From Actinomycetota bacterium (GTDB taxonomy: Bacteria; Actinomycetota; Acidimicrobiia; Acidimicrobiales; RAAP-2), in NCBI GenBank assembly GCA_009699875.1, contig WLNI01000002.1, positions 124,001-188,000 on the forward strand: DNA of 64,000 nucleotides, given 5' to 3'. The translations under genes and the position numbers were made by a program. The notes beneath the pieces were generated by a model. That model ran no database searches and was not told the DNA's origin. It worked only from the letters and a program-made list of their open reading frames with translations. This document shows, piece by piece, positions 27,218 to 35,715 of the stretch (its first letter is position 1; each line of letters begins with the position of its first letter).

Positions 27218-29164
27218 TTACTCCGGGAGCGTTGAATGCATGATCTCGACCATTCGAGAGGCCGATGGTTCTGGCTCCCCACGAAGGGCTCGCTGGGCGC
27301 TTGCGGCAATTCCTGGTGCATCGAGACCAAGGGTGGCCAAGATCTCTTCGGGGTGGCCGTGGGTAAGGAACTCTCGAGGAGTCCCGAGCACGCGAATCGG
27401 TGGCACAACGAGTCCATGCTCGGCAGCCACTGTTGCGAGAGCATCAGCGAGGAATGATCCGGCACCTCCAACTCGAGCCCCGTCTTCAGCGCTCACGATG
27501 ACGCGATGGCGAAGGGCATCGAGAAGCATCTCAGGATCGGGAGGGCTGATCACTCGGGTGTCGTAGACAGTGGCGTCAAGGCCCTGGTTGGCGAGGAGTT
27601 CTGCGGCGACGAGGCAGCGTTGCGTCATCTTGCCGATCCCCAACAAACACACGTCACCATCTCCGTGGCGAAGAAGACGAGCGCGAAGACCTTCTCCCAC
27701 CAGGCCGTCGAGTTCAACGGGGGGAGTCTTCGGGAATCTGATCGAACACGGACCATCAATGTCGAAGGCGGTGGCCAACATCACGGACACTTCTTCAGGA
27801 GACGAAGGGGCAAAGACGGTCATGTTGGGGATGGCGAGACAGAGTGCCATGTCGAGAACCCCATGATGGCTCGCTCCGTCATCACCGGTGATTCCTGCAC
27901 GATCGAGAATCAACGTCACGTTGAGTCGGTGGAGTCCAACGTCGTAGTAGGCCTGGTCGAACGCCCGGGTAAGAAACGTTGAATACACCGCAACAACAGG
28001 GCGCAGTCCACCCATGGCCATCCCCGCCGCAGATGTCATCTCATGCTGCTCGGCGATACCGACATCAAAGAATCGCTGGGGAAATCGAGCCTCAAAGGGC
28101 AAGAGTCCCGTTGGTCCCGGCATCGCCGCAGTGAGGGCGACGATCGAAGGATCTGCCTCGGCGTGTTCCATGAGGGCCTTTGTGAAGGCATCGGTATAGG
28201 AGAGCGGCTTGACCGAATCCTCGATGGCGGGGGTCGCTGATTTTTTAACCTTGTAATCGTGAAGCCGTTGGACGTCATCTGCTTCGGCGGGAGCGTAGCC
28301 CCGGCCTTTTTGCGTGACAACGTGAACAACGATTGGCCCATCCCACTCCGCAGCGTTTCTCAGTGCAATTTCGGTTGCTTCAATGTCATGACCGTCGATG
28401 GGGCCGGCGTAGCGAACGCCTAATGCCTCAAAGAACGTATGGGGGGCAATGAGTTCTCGGAGTGCGCTGGTCACGCCATGGACACCGCTGTAGGCCGCTT
28501 CTCCAACCCCAGGGATATCTCTCAGGAGGGTGCGGATCCGCTCTCGGGCTTGGACGTAGGTGGGATTGAGTCGCAGGCTCGTGAGGGACTGCGACAGATG
28601 TGAGACCGTTGGTGCGTAGCTGCGACCGTTATCGTTGAGAACAATGACGACTCGGCGACCTGAGTGGCCGAGGTTATTCAGTGCTTCGTAGGCCATCCCG
28701 CCGGTGAGCGCTCCATCGCCGACGATGGCAATGACTCGGCGATCTCCGCCATGACCAGAGAGCTCTCCGTTGAGCTCATAGGCAGTAGAGAGACCATGGG
28801 CGTAGGAAAGGACGGTCGACGCATGACTGTTTTCAATCCAGTCATGTTCCGATTCTTGACGATTTGGATAGCCCGAGAGCCCACCAGATTTGCGAAGATC
28901 TTTAAATCCGTAGCGTCGACCGGTGATCAGTTTGTGGACGTAGGCCTGATGCCCGGTATCCCAGAGCAAGGCATCTCGAGGTGAGTCGAAGACTCGGTGG
29001 AGGGCCAAGGTGAGTTCGACGACACCCAGGTTTGATCCGAGGTGGCCGCCGGTGGCCGTGACGGACTCAACGATGAACGACCGGATCTCTTCGCTCAACT
29101 GGTCAAGTTGGTCGTAACTGAGGCCTCGAAGGTCAGATGGTGTCTCGATAAGGGGAAGAATCAT
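27218..29164 (-). CDS. dxs: 1-deoxy-D-xylulose-5-phosphate synthase
   Basis: A 648-residue thiamine diphosphate enzyme, first step of the MEP isoprenoid pathway, joining pyruvate and glyceraldehyde 3-phosphate. Motifs include TGGHLGSNLGVVELTLALH, DTGHQAYVHK, the ThDP site GDGALTGGMAYEALNN, YVGPIDGHD-like YAGPIDGHDIEA, GIAEQHEMTSAAGMA, DRAGITGDDGASHHG and RFPKTPPVE. ATG 29164 (MILPLIETPSDLRGLSYDQL) follows TTGAGAGG; a TAGCCT box at 29189-29184 could be its -10, giving a 13-nt leader. It is divergent from tldD. Confidence 0.95.
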   Translation of the reverse strand: MILPLIETPSDLRGLSYDQLDQLSEEIRSFIVESVTATGGHLGSNLGVVELTLALHRVFDSPRDALLWDTGHQAYVHKLITGRRYGFKDLRKSGGLSGYPNRQESEHDWIENSHASTVLSYAHGLSTAYELNGELSGHGGDRRVIAIVGDGALTGGMAYEALNNLGHSGRRVVIVLNDNGRSYAPTVSHLSQSLTSLRLNPTYVQARERIRTLLRDIPGVGEAAYSGVHGVTSALRELIAPHTFFEALGVRYAGPIDGHDIEATEIALRNAAEWDGPIVVHVVTQKGRGYAPAEADDVQRLHDYKVKKSATPAIEDSVKPLSYTDAFTKALMEHAEADPSIVALTAAMPGPTGLLPFEARFPQRFFDVGIAEQHEMTSAAGMAMGGLRPVVAVYSTFLTRAFDQAYYDVGLHRLNVTLILDRAGITGDDGASHHGVLDMALCLAIPNMTVFAPSSPEEVSVMLATAFDIDGPCSIRFPKTPPVELDGLVGEGLRARLLRHGDGDVCLLGIGKMTQRCLVAAELLANQGLDATVYDTRVISPPDPEMLLDALRHRVIVSAEDGARVGGAGSFLADALATVAAEHGLVVPPIRVLGTPREFLTHGHPEEILATLGLDAPGIAASAQRALRGEPEPSASRMVEIMHSTLPE

Positions 29165-29254
29165 TGGAGTAGTACCTCTCAAGAGGCTAGTCCCGCTGGG
29201 CCTCTGTCCAACCAACATGATCGAAAGGCTTGCAGGAATGCCCGTGGCGAACGG

Positions 29255-29260
29255 TACGCT
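29255..29260 (+). promoter_or_regulatory. Candidate -10 box TACGCT of tldD
   Basis: TACGCT ends 7 nt before GTG 29268. TTGCAG at 29230-29235, 19 nt upstream, could be a weak -35. Confidence 0.5.
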
Positions 29261-29267
29261 GGTTGGC

Positions 29268-30671
29268 GTGAGCATCGCCCCTGAATTAGTAGCCCCTGAC
29301 GTCATCGATCGAGTCCTGGCCGAAGCGGTCGCTCGGGGAGGGGAGATGGCAGAAGTCTTCTGCGAAGACCGGACCTCGAGAACGGCCATGTTTGATGATG
29401 GACGGGTCGAAGAACTGGCATCAGGGCAAGAACGAGGAGCAGGAATTCGAGTCATCCTCGGCGAGACGACAGGCTTTGCACACACCGCTGATCTTTCAGA
29501 AGCCGGCCTTCTCGAAGCTGCACGCGCTGCTGCGGCAGTTGCAAAGCAGGGCGGGGGAGGAACAAATGTGGTTGGCCTCGAAAAGCGTCGTGCGTACTCC
29601 ACCAATGCAGTTCGACTTCATGACGACGTGGCGACGAGTGAAAAACTCGAACTCTTAGCGAAGGCCAATGACGCTGCTCGAAGCGTGGGTGGCTCTATTA
29701 GCCAAGTGCAGGCATCCTACGCAGAAGGGCGAAGGAGAATTTTGGTGGCCACCACAGAAGGGGTCAACGCATCTGATGACCAGGTGCGAACTCGCTTCAA
29801 TGTGATCTGTGTGGCAACTGGTGACTCTGGCCTTCAAACAGGATTCGAATCGGTTGCTCGAACAGAAGGTTTTGAACTGTTCGATACCGTCAATGTCGAT
29901 GAACTTGGACGAATTGCTGCCACTCGAGCGCTCTCCAAACTTCAGGCACGTCCGGCACCCTCTGGTGAAGTGCCAGTGGTATTGGCGGGAGGCAGCGGTG
30001 GCGTCTTGTTCCACGAAGCATGTGGTCACGGTCTTGAAGCAGATCACATTGTCAAAGACTCTTCGGTGTACTGCGGCCAGATGGGTGAGTTAGTGGCGAG
30101 CCCGCTCGTGACCTTGGTTGACGACGGGACGGTGACAGGCGAGTGGGGTGCATTCTCCATCGATGATGAGGGTCGACCTGCCCAGAGAAACGTCCTGATT
30201 GAAAATGGTGTCTTAACTGACTACATGTGGGACTGGCTCCGGGCTCGAAAGGAAGGTCGACCATCAAGCGGGAACGGTCGGCGTGAGACCTATCAACATC
30301 TTCCAATGGTTCGGATGACCAATACGTTTCTGTTAGCGGGCCAAGAAGACCCCGAGGAGATTGTGGCGCAGACACCTCATGGGGTCTACGTGGCCAAACT
30401 CGGGGGTGGGCAGGTCAACACGGCCACCGGTGACTTCGTCTTCGGGACAACCGAGGCATATCTCATCGAAGACGGAAAGATTACGGAACCGTTACGAGAT
30501 GCGAACTTGATCGGGAACGGACCAGAAGTCCTGCGTCGTATCGATGCCATTGCCGATGACTTCTCGATGATGCCTGGTACCTGTGGCAAAGATGGCCAAA
30601 GTGTGCCGGTTGGCTGTGGGCAGCCAACCCTTCGCATTACTGGGGTGACCTTCGGAGGGACCGCAGCGTGA
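29268..30671 (+). CDS. tldD: Metalloprotease subunit TldD
   Basis: A 467-residue TldD, the zinc-bearing half of the TldD/PmbA (TldE) heterodimeric protease that degrades unfolded peptides and matures some ribosomally made peptides. The zinc motif HEACGHGLEADH is present, with GGSGGVLFHEA, GEWGAFSIDDEG, GRRETYQHLPMVRMTNTFL and the C-terminal MMPGTCGKDGQSVPVGCGQPTLRITGVT. GTG 29268 is set by the -10 spacing and by homologous N-termini. The pmbA start overlaps its stop as GTGA. No peptide precursor gene is visible nearby. Confidence 0.94.
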   Translation: MSIAPELVAPDVIDRVLAEAVARGGEMAEVFCEDRTSRTAMFDDGRVEELASGQERGAGIRVILGETTGFAHTADLSEAGLLEAARAAAAVAKQGGGGTNVVGLEKRRAYSTNAVRLHDDVATSEKLELLAKANDAARSVGGSISQVQASYAEGRRRILVATTEGVNASDDQVRTRFNVICVATGDSGLQTGFESVARTEGFELFDTVNVDELGRIAATRALSKLQARPAPSGEVPVVLAGGSGGVLFHEACGHGLEADHIVKDSSVYCGQMGELVASPLVTLVDDGTVTGEWGAFSIDDEGRPAQRNVLIENGVLTDYMWDWLRARKEGRPSSGNGRRETYQHLPMVRMTNTFLLAGQEDPEEIVAQTPHGVYVAKLGGGQVNTATGDFVFGTTEAYLIEDGKITEPLRDANLIGNGPEVLRRIDAIADDFSMMPGTCGKDGQSVPVGCGQPTLRITGVTFGGTAA

Positions 30672-32023
30672 GCGAGTTGTTGGAGTTAGCTACCCGGGTT
30701 ATCGAACAAGCGAACGGCAAAGAAGGTATCGAGGCCTACGTTGCGAGAGGCACTGATACTGAACTTCGCATCTACGACGGCGCTATCGAATCTCTTTCGA
30801 CGGCGACGTCAGCGGGAATTGGCGTTCGTGTCCTCATCGAAGGCAACGAGGGAGCGCAAGTCGGATTCGCGTGGTCGGGCTCGCTCGATCACGAAGCTGT
30901 AGATCGAGCGCTTCGAGAAGCTCGAGAAAATGCTCATTTTGCGTCACCTGATCCCTACGTGGCACTTGCGCAACTCGATGGAGTTGCTCCGTCGGATCTT
31001 GCACTCACCTCTGCGACCTTTGATGAGCTCACACTCGATGACAAGATCGCCATGACGACGGAGCTTGAAGCAATGACGAGGGGTGGCGATCCTCGTATCC
31101 GACAAGTTGATTCAGCAGACTTCGGCGATGGCATTGTCGAGAGTGCGATTGCCTCTACGACCGGCATTCGAGTGTCGTCTCAGCGCTCCAATGCATTTCT
31201 CTCAGTGTCCGCGTTGGCCGGCGATGGCGACGAGACCCAAACGGGAAGTGGTTTTAGTGTGGGTCGGAGCGCCGGGGAACTTGATCTGAGAGAAGCATCA
31301 AGCCAAGCGATTGAGCGTTCCGTGAGAATGCTTGGCGCCGCAAAGGTCCCTTCTATGAAGACGACTGTGGTCTTTGACCCACGAGTGACGTCGACCATCC
31401 TCAGTGTTCTTGGAGGCGCGCTCTCTGGAGAAGCCGTCGTCAAGGGGCGCTCCTTCTTTGAAGGACGACTCGGTGAGCGAGTGGCCAACCAGGACGTCAA
31501 CTTGGTCGATGATCCAACAAATCCCTTGGCCTACGGTGCCGCCATCTTTGATGGAGAAGGTTTGGCATGTCGACGAAACGTCTTGATCAATCAAGGGATC
31601 TTGGAGGCATTTGTCTATGACACCGTGGCGGCTCGCCGAGCCGGCACGTCGTCGACTGGTTCGGCAACGCGAGGCGGATATGGCGGAACACCGGGAGCAG
31701 GATGTCGGGCCATCGTTCTGTCGCCCGGCGAACAAGGGGCCGCGGAAATCCTGAGCGGGATTGAGCGTGGCCTCTACGTACAGTCGATTACCGGCGTGCA
31801 TTCGGGAGTGAGTCCTGTGAGTGGCGATTTTTCGGTGGGCGCTGAAGGTTTGATGATTCGAAACGGAGCTTTCGCCGAGCCGGTGAGAGAGGTCACTGTG
31901 GCGTCAACGATGCAGGCCATGCTCTTGAACTTGACCGCAATCGGGAACGATCTGACCTGGCTTCCTGGAGCGGCCTGTGGCCAGACGCTGGCAATTGCGG
32001 ATTTTCAACTTTCTGGGAGTTGA
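30668..32023 (+). CDS. pmbA: Metalloprotease accessory subunit PmbA/TldE
   Basis: A 451-residue paralogue of TldD without the HExxxH zinc motif, as expected for the non-catalytic partner. It shows EAYVARGTDTELRIYDGAIESLS, GIGVRVLIEG, FVYDTVAARRAGTSSTGSATRGG, VQSITGVHSGVSPVSGDFSVGAEGLMI and the ending TWLPGAACGQTLAIADFQLSG. It is translationally coupled to tldD, so both subunits are made together. Confidence 0.93.
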   Translation: MSELLELATRVIEQANGKEGIEAYVARGTDTELRIYDGAIESLSTATSAGIGVRVLIEGNEGAQVGFAWSGSLDHEAVDRALREARENAHFASPDPYVALAQLDGVAPSDLALTSATFDELTLDDKIAMTTELEAMTRGGDPRIRQVDSADFGDGIVESAIASTTGIRVSSQRSNAFLSVSALAGDGDETQTGSGFSVGRSAGELDLREASSQAIERSVRMLGAAKVPSMKTTVVFDPRVTSTILSVLGGALSGEAVVKGRSFFEGRLGERVANQDVNLVDDPTNPLAYGAAIFDGEGLACRRNVLINQGILEAFVYDTVAARRAGTSSTGSATRGGYGGTPGAGCRAIVLSPGEQGAAEILSGIERGLYVQSITGVHSGVSPVSGDFSVGAEGLMIRNGAFAEPVREVTVASTMQAMLLNLTAIGNDLTWLPGAACGQTLAIADFQLSGS

Positions 32024-32054
32024 TCACTGCGGCGAGTGTCGCCGCGCAATCCCG

Positions 32055-32381
32055 TCAGTCTGAAGCAGCCGGCGTCGAAGAACCAGAACTTGTGGAGTCT
32101 GACTTCTTCACGCTTGAAGATTCACTTGATGACGAATCGCTGCTTGACGAATCAGAAGACGGAGACGCAGCAGCTGGCGTTGAAGGTGTCGTGCTCGAGG
32201 TAGAACCTCGAGAGTCGTTCTTATAGAAGCCGCTGCCTTTAAAGACGATCCCAACCGAGCCGAAAACTTTTCGAAGTGGCCCTTGGCATTCGGGGCAGGC
32301 CGTAAGGGCATCGTCCGAGAACGACTGAATGATCTCGAACTGATGACCACAACTTGTGCATGCGTATTCGTAGGTTGGCAT
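32055..32381 (-). CDS. FmdB-family zinc ribbon protein
   Basis: A 108-residue protein with an N-terminal FmdB-type zinc ribbon (MPTYEYACTSCGHQFEIIQS, then CPECQGPLRKVF) and the following FKGSGFYKND motif, then a roughly 50-residue low-complexity Ser/Thr/Pro/Ala tail. FmdB domains are common small regulators or nucleic acid-binding proteins of unproven function. AGGAGAA precedes the ATG at 32381. It converges on pmbA. Confidence 0.88.
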   Translation of the reverse strand: MPTYEYACTSCGHQFEIIQSFSDDALTACPECQGPLRKVFGSVGIVFKGSGFYKNDSRGSTSSTTPSTPAAASPSSDSSSSDSSSSESSSVKKSDSTSSGSSTPAASD

Positions 32382-32493
32382 TGTTCTCCTGGGTTCAAAG
32401 GCGGTACCCCGCCCTCATTCCAACTGAGCATTCATCCTACCTGGGCGCCATTGTCGTGTTGACAAGGTCTCTGGCGCGGAGAAAAACTTTGGG

Positions 32494-32796
32494 CTAGTCA
32501 GTCTTCAGCGACGCAATGGCGGTGAGATCAAGTTCGGTTGTCGCCTCGCCACCGCATGAGTCACAGTGATCTAAATGACGCCATGACCGAAGTCGTCGTG
32601 TTCCGTCCTCATTGAGCCAGACCACAAATGAGTCGGTTCCCTCTTCAAACTCAAGTTGGCAGAATGCCGTCCACTCGCTCGCTGCAATGCTGAGGGAGTG
32701 GTCGGTCTTGATGACCCGGCAGAACATGAGATTCTCGTCGTCAAAGAGCCATGTTGAATGGCACGACTCCAACACTCTGGTGGCATGGTGTTCCAT
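32494..32796 (-). CDS. Small hypothetical protein with C-terminal CxxC
   Basis: A 100-residue protein of unknown family. It has strands compatible with a small beta-rich fold (WLFDDENLMFCRVIK, FVVWLNEDGTRRLRSW) and a late CDSCGG motif that might bind metal. It lies alone between the FmdB gene and the CtaG-like gene, both on the same strand. An A+T-rich stretch with a CCCTAAAAAGGG inverted repeat sits just upstream (32809-32820). No function can be assigned. Confidence 0.55.
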   Translation of the reverse strand: MEHHATRVLESCHSTWLFDDENLMFCRVIKTDHSLSIAASEWTAFCQLEFEEGTDSFVVWLNEDGTRRLRSWRHLDHCDSCGGEATTELDLTAIASLKTD

Positions 32797-32884
32797 AGCC
32801 TCAGTATGAACCCTTTTTAGGGAAAATTCTGAAAAATCTTCTTTTTGTGCCTAGAAAAGGAGAACAAAAGGGGATACCGTGCCC

Positions 32885-33748
32885 TCAGCCTGGAAGGGTG
32901 CGCTCGTCGTAGCCACGCTTCTCTCGGCGTTCAGCACGCTCGAGCGAGCGTTCGACGTCTATCCAGTGGAGCGGTTTGGTGTTTTCTTCGGGCTCTTCGT
33001 CTGGCGCCTTGAAGAAAAAAATGAAGGCCACGATCCACAACACGCCAAAGGTGCCCAATTTGGCGAGATAGCCAGAGAGCTGTTGGTCACCCAAGGGAGT
33101 GAGTCCAAGCACATGCTGTTGGTGCTGAAGCGAAGGGTAGAGCGGGCGCAGGGCAAAGATCCAGGCGAACGACAAGAAGGTCGGAGCAAGAGATTGAGCA
33201 AAGAGGTAGGCCCCTTTTCCGAGAGGTCCCAGAGGAGTAACCCCAGGGACTCGGTCAACAACGGGGAGCCAGAGTATGAAACCGGCCAGCAAGGTGAGAA
33301 GAATCATTACCGCATCAGCGAAATGGCTCTCACTGGCCCAGGTCACTGCAAATGGCAGTCCAGTGAGACCAAGGAGAAGCGTGGTGGCGACGAGCGCTCG
33401 AATTGGCGTGATGATTCGCGTGACCACCGCATCGATGATGGGTGGTCGAGTGAGCCGAGCCATGACCATTTTTGGGAGTCCAATGAGGAGAAGTGGCGCA
33501 GCAGCGAGAACCAATATCTCTCGCTGGAAGACTAAAACGAGCAGGGATACCGAATGAGCGAGGTCAACGATGGGCCAGGTGGTCGCGAGGAGCAGCGCAA
33601 GGAGGCCGAGAACAAAGCAACGTTTCTGGCCTCGAGTCGCCGACGACGCGCTTCGAGACGTGGTCTCGTGGTACCAGGCAAAAAGCCCGAGGACGAGCAC
33701 AAAAGAGACTGGGTGGAACGTGGGGTCAGCCCAGGAGAACGACACCAC
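32885..33748 (-). CDS. Cytochrome c oxidase assembly factor CtaG-like membrane protein
   Basis: A 287-residue polytopic membrane protein with about seven hydrophobic helices (for example VSFVLVLGLFAWY, FVLGLLALLLATTWPIVDLA, ILVLAAAPLLLIGLP, AVMILLTLLAGFILWLPVVD). The order of helices and motifs such as HSVSLLVLVFQREILVLAAAPLLLIG and PLGGKGAYLF-like PLGKGAYLFAQSLAPTFLSF resemble the caa3_CtaG family, thought to deliver copper to cytochrome oxidase. The C-terminal tail is charged and rich in Arg/Glu. Two GTG codons (33748, 33745) are the likely starts. It is divergent from pafBC with 14 bases between the start codons. Confidence 0.75.
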   Translation of the reverse strand: MVSFSWADPTFHPVSFVLVLGLFAWYHETTSRSASSATRGQKRCFVLGLLALLLATTWPIVDLAHSVSLLVLVFQREILVLAAAPLLLIGLPKMVMARLTRPPIIDAVVTRIITPIRALVATTLLLGLTGLPFAVTWASESHFADAVMILLTLLAGFILWLPVVDRVPGVTPLGPLGKGAYLFAQSLAPTFLSFAWIFALRPLYPSLQHQQHVLGLTPLGDQQLSGYLAKLGTFGVLWIVAFIFFFKAPDEEPEENTKPLHWIDVERSLERAERREKRGYDERTLPG

Positions 33749-33749
33749 G

Positions 33750-33755
33750 TATCCT
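33750..33755 (+). promoter_or_regulatory. Candidate -10 box TATCCT of pafBC
   Basis: TATCCT ends 7 nt before the ATG at 33763 and lies between the divergent ctaG-like and pafBC starts. Confidence 0.5.
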
Positions 33756-33762
33756 CGTTGGT

Positions 33763-35685
33763 ATGGCCGGAGACGATGCAAAGCTTGAGCGAATCACAGA
33801 TCTTATTCTTGCACTCTTAGACGCGCCTCGGCCCATTCCACTGAGTCAACTCTCAGAAGAGATACCCGGCTACCCAGAAGGCCATGAAGCACGACGACAG
33901 GCCTTCGAGCGTGACAAACGACTCCTGAGGGAAGAAGGGATCATCGTTGAATCTGTTCCTATCGATGGAGTCGAGCAGTTTGGGTACCGGATCGATCCCG
34001 CAACATTCTTCCTTCCAGATCTCGGCCTCGATGATGCTGAGCAAGCAGCACTGAACTTGGCAGTGGCTGGCGTCCAACTCAGTGATGATCTCGGTGGAGA
34101 CGCGCTCCGCAAGTTAGGCATCGTCGAGCTAAACAATGTGCAACACATTGCCGCACTCGGTGTGGTTCCTGGACTCGACCGTCTCTTTCAAGGAATTGCT
34201 GCAGGGGCAGAAGTGCGGTTTCTTTATCGAGGCGAACAACGAACGGTGTCGCCGGCTCGGTTGCGTTTTGTTGACGGGCATTGGTATCTCTCAGGGTGGT
34301 CAAAGGAGCGTTCGGCGGGGCGAAACTATCGAGTCGACCGAATTGAAGGTGACGTGACTATTGGTGCTCCAGGATCTGGGAACGTGTCAGCTGAAGAGCG
34401 AGTCACTCTTGATCTCCCAGACGGAAAATGGGACGTCGAGGACGAATCTGAACTTGCGACAAGCATCACGGTGCTCGTCGATTCACTTTACGCCGCTCGA
34501 GTTGCCAGTGAAGTAGGAAACGAACATGTGCTTGAGACCAACGAGGATGGGTCACTCGTTCTTACAATCGCCGTTCCACGAGAAGAAGTGGCGCGCTCAT
34601 GGATTCTCTCGCTCTTAGATCACGCGGTGGTACTTGAGCCTGCTTCTTTTCGAGAAGGAATGGTCACCTGGCTTGAAGGGGTGCGTGATCAGCCGGCCTC
34701 CAAACAACACGTCCCTCGGAGAGAGGATCTCAATCAGGGAGTGGCTGCACCACCACCAGCTCGTTCGGTGCCTCCAGCACAACAGCGAGTCCGCCGCCTT
34801 CTCGCAATGTTGGAGTGGCTGGCCTCAGTCGGAAGCGCATCAACCAGTGATATGGCGACAAGGTTTTCGATGAGCGAAGAAGAAGTAGTGGCCGAATTAG
34901 AGCTTGCGGCGTGCTGCGGGCGCCCCCCGTACTCACCAGCGGAACTGATGGACATCATTGTTGACCCCGATGAGGTCTCTGCTCGCCTCCCTGAGATGAG
35001 TCGTCCTCGGCAACTGACGCCGGCCGAAGGTGTCGCCATCGCGGCTGCGGCCAGGACAATTTTGGCAATGCCAGGTGCTGACGAGAGCGGGCCCCTCGCT
35101 CGAGCGGTGGTGAAACTTGATGCAGCGCTCGGAAAACGGCCCGCAATTGAAATTGACCTTCCGAGTCCGCCACTCCTTGAAGAGATCACTCGGGCGACGA
35201 CCGAGCGACATCAACTCGAGGTCGAGTACTTGGCACTCTCAAGCGATGAGTTGACCCTTCGAACGATTGACCCACTTCGGGTGATGGCCCTCGACGGGCG
35301 ATGGTACGTCCAAGCATTTTGCTATCGAGCCAACGCGTTACGAACGTTTCGAGTCGACGCATTTCAACGTATCAACGTGAAGGGCCCGCAACCTGATTCC
35401 CCACGTGATCTCCCGAGTGAACCAGAACGGTTCCTTCCAAGCGCCGATGCCACCACTGTTTTTGTTCGAGTCTCACCACGGGCGTTGTGGATTGCCGACA
35501 GCATCCCCATTGAAGGACGGCGAGACGAGAGTGATGGTGGCGCCACCATCGCCGTTTCGGTTTCTGGTCGATCATGGTTTGAAAGAATTCTTCTTCAGGC
35601 GGGTCAAGACGCTCAGGTCCTCGGCCCGGAAGAATGGGTGTCACTTCCCTCCAACGCAGCAAAGAGGATTCTCGAGCAGTATTGA
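33763..35685 (+). CDS. pafBC: Fused PafB-PafC WYL-domain transcriptional regulator
   Basis: A 640-residue protein with two tandem HTH-plus-WYL units. The first half begins with AKLERITDLILALLDAPRPI (winged helix) and has a WYL segment around VRFLYRGEQRTVSPARLRFVDGHWYLSGW; the second repeats this with RRLLAMLEWLASVGSASTSD and DPLRVMALDGRWYVQAFCYRANALRTFRVD. In mycobacteria the PafB/PafC pair activates a RecA-independent DNA damage regulon; here both are one chain. No Pup-proteasome genes are adjacent, unlike the usual location. The start follows the leaderless -10 pattern. The relaxase gene begins 30 bases downstream. Confidence 0.88.
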   Translation: MAGDDAKLERITDLILALLDAPRPIPLSQLSEEIPGYPEGHEARRQAFERDKRLLREEGIIVESVPIDGVEQFGYRIDPATFFLPDLGLDDAEQAALNLAVAGVQLSDDLGGDALRKLGIVELNNVQHIAALGVVPGLDRLFQGIAAGAEVRFLYRGEQRTVSPARLRFVDGHWYLSGWSKERSAGRNYRVDRIEGDVTIGAPGSGNVSAEERVTLDLPDGKWDVEDESELATSITVLVDSLYAARVASEVGNEHVLETNEDGSLVLTIAVPREEVARSWILSLLDHAVVLEPASFREGMVTWLEGVRDQPASKQHVPRREDLNQGVAAPPPARSVPPAQQRVRRLLAMLEWLASVGSASTSDMATRFSMSEEEVVAELELAACCGRPPYSPAELMDIIVDPDEVSARLPEMSRPRQLTPAEGVAIAAAARTILAMPGADESGPLARAVVKLDAALGKRPAIEIDLPSPPLLEEITRATTERHQLEVEYLALSSDELTLRTIDPLRVMALDGRWYVQAFCYRANALRTFRVDAFQRINVKGPQPDSPRDLPSEPERFLPSADATTVFVRVSPRALWIADSIPIEGRRDESDGGATIAVSVSGRSWFERILLQAGQDAQVLGPEEWVSLPSNAAKRILEQY

Positions 35686-35715
35686 GCGACCGTGTGTCTC
35701 CGTGGGGAGTCGACG

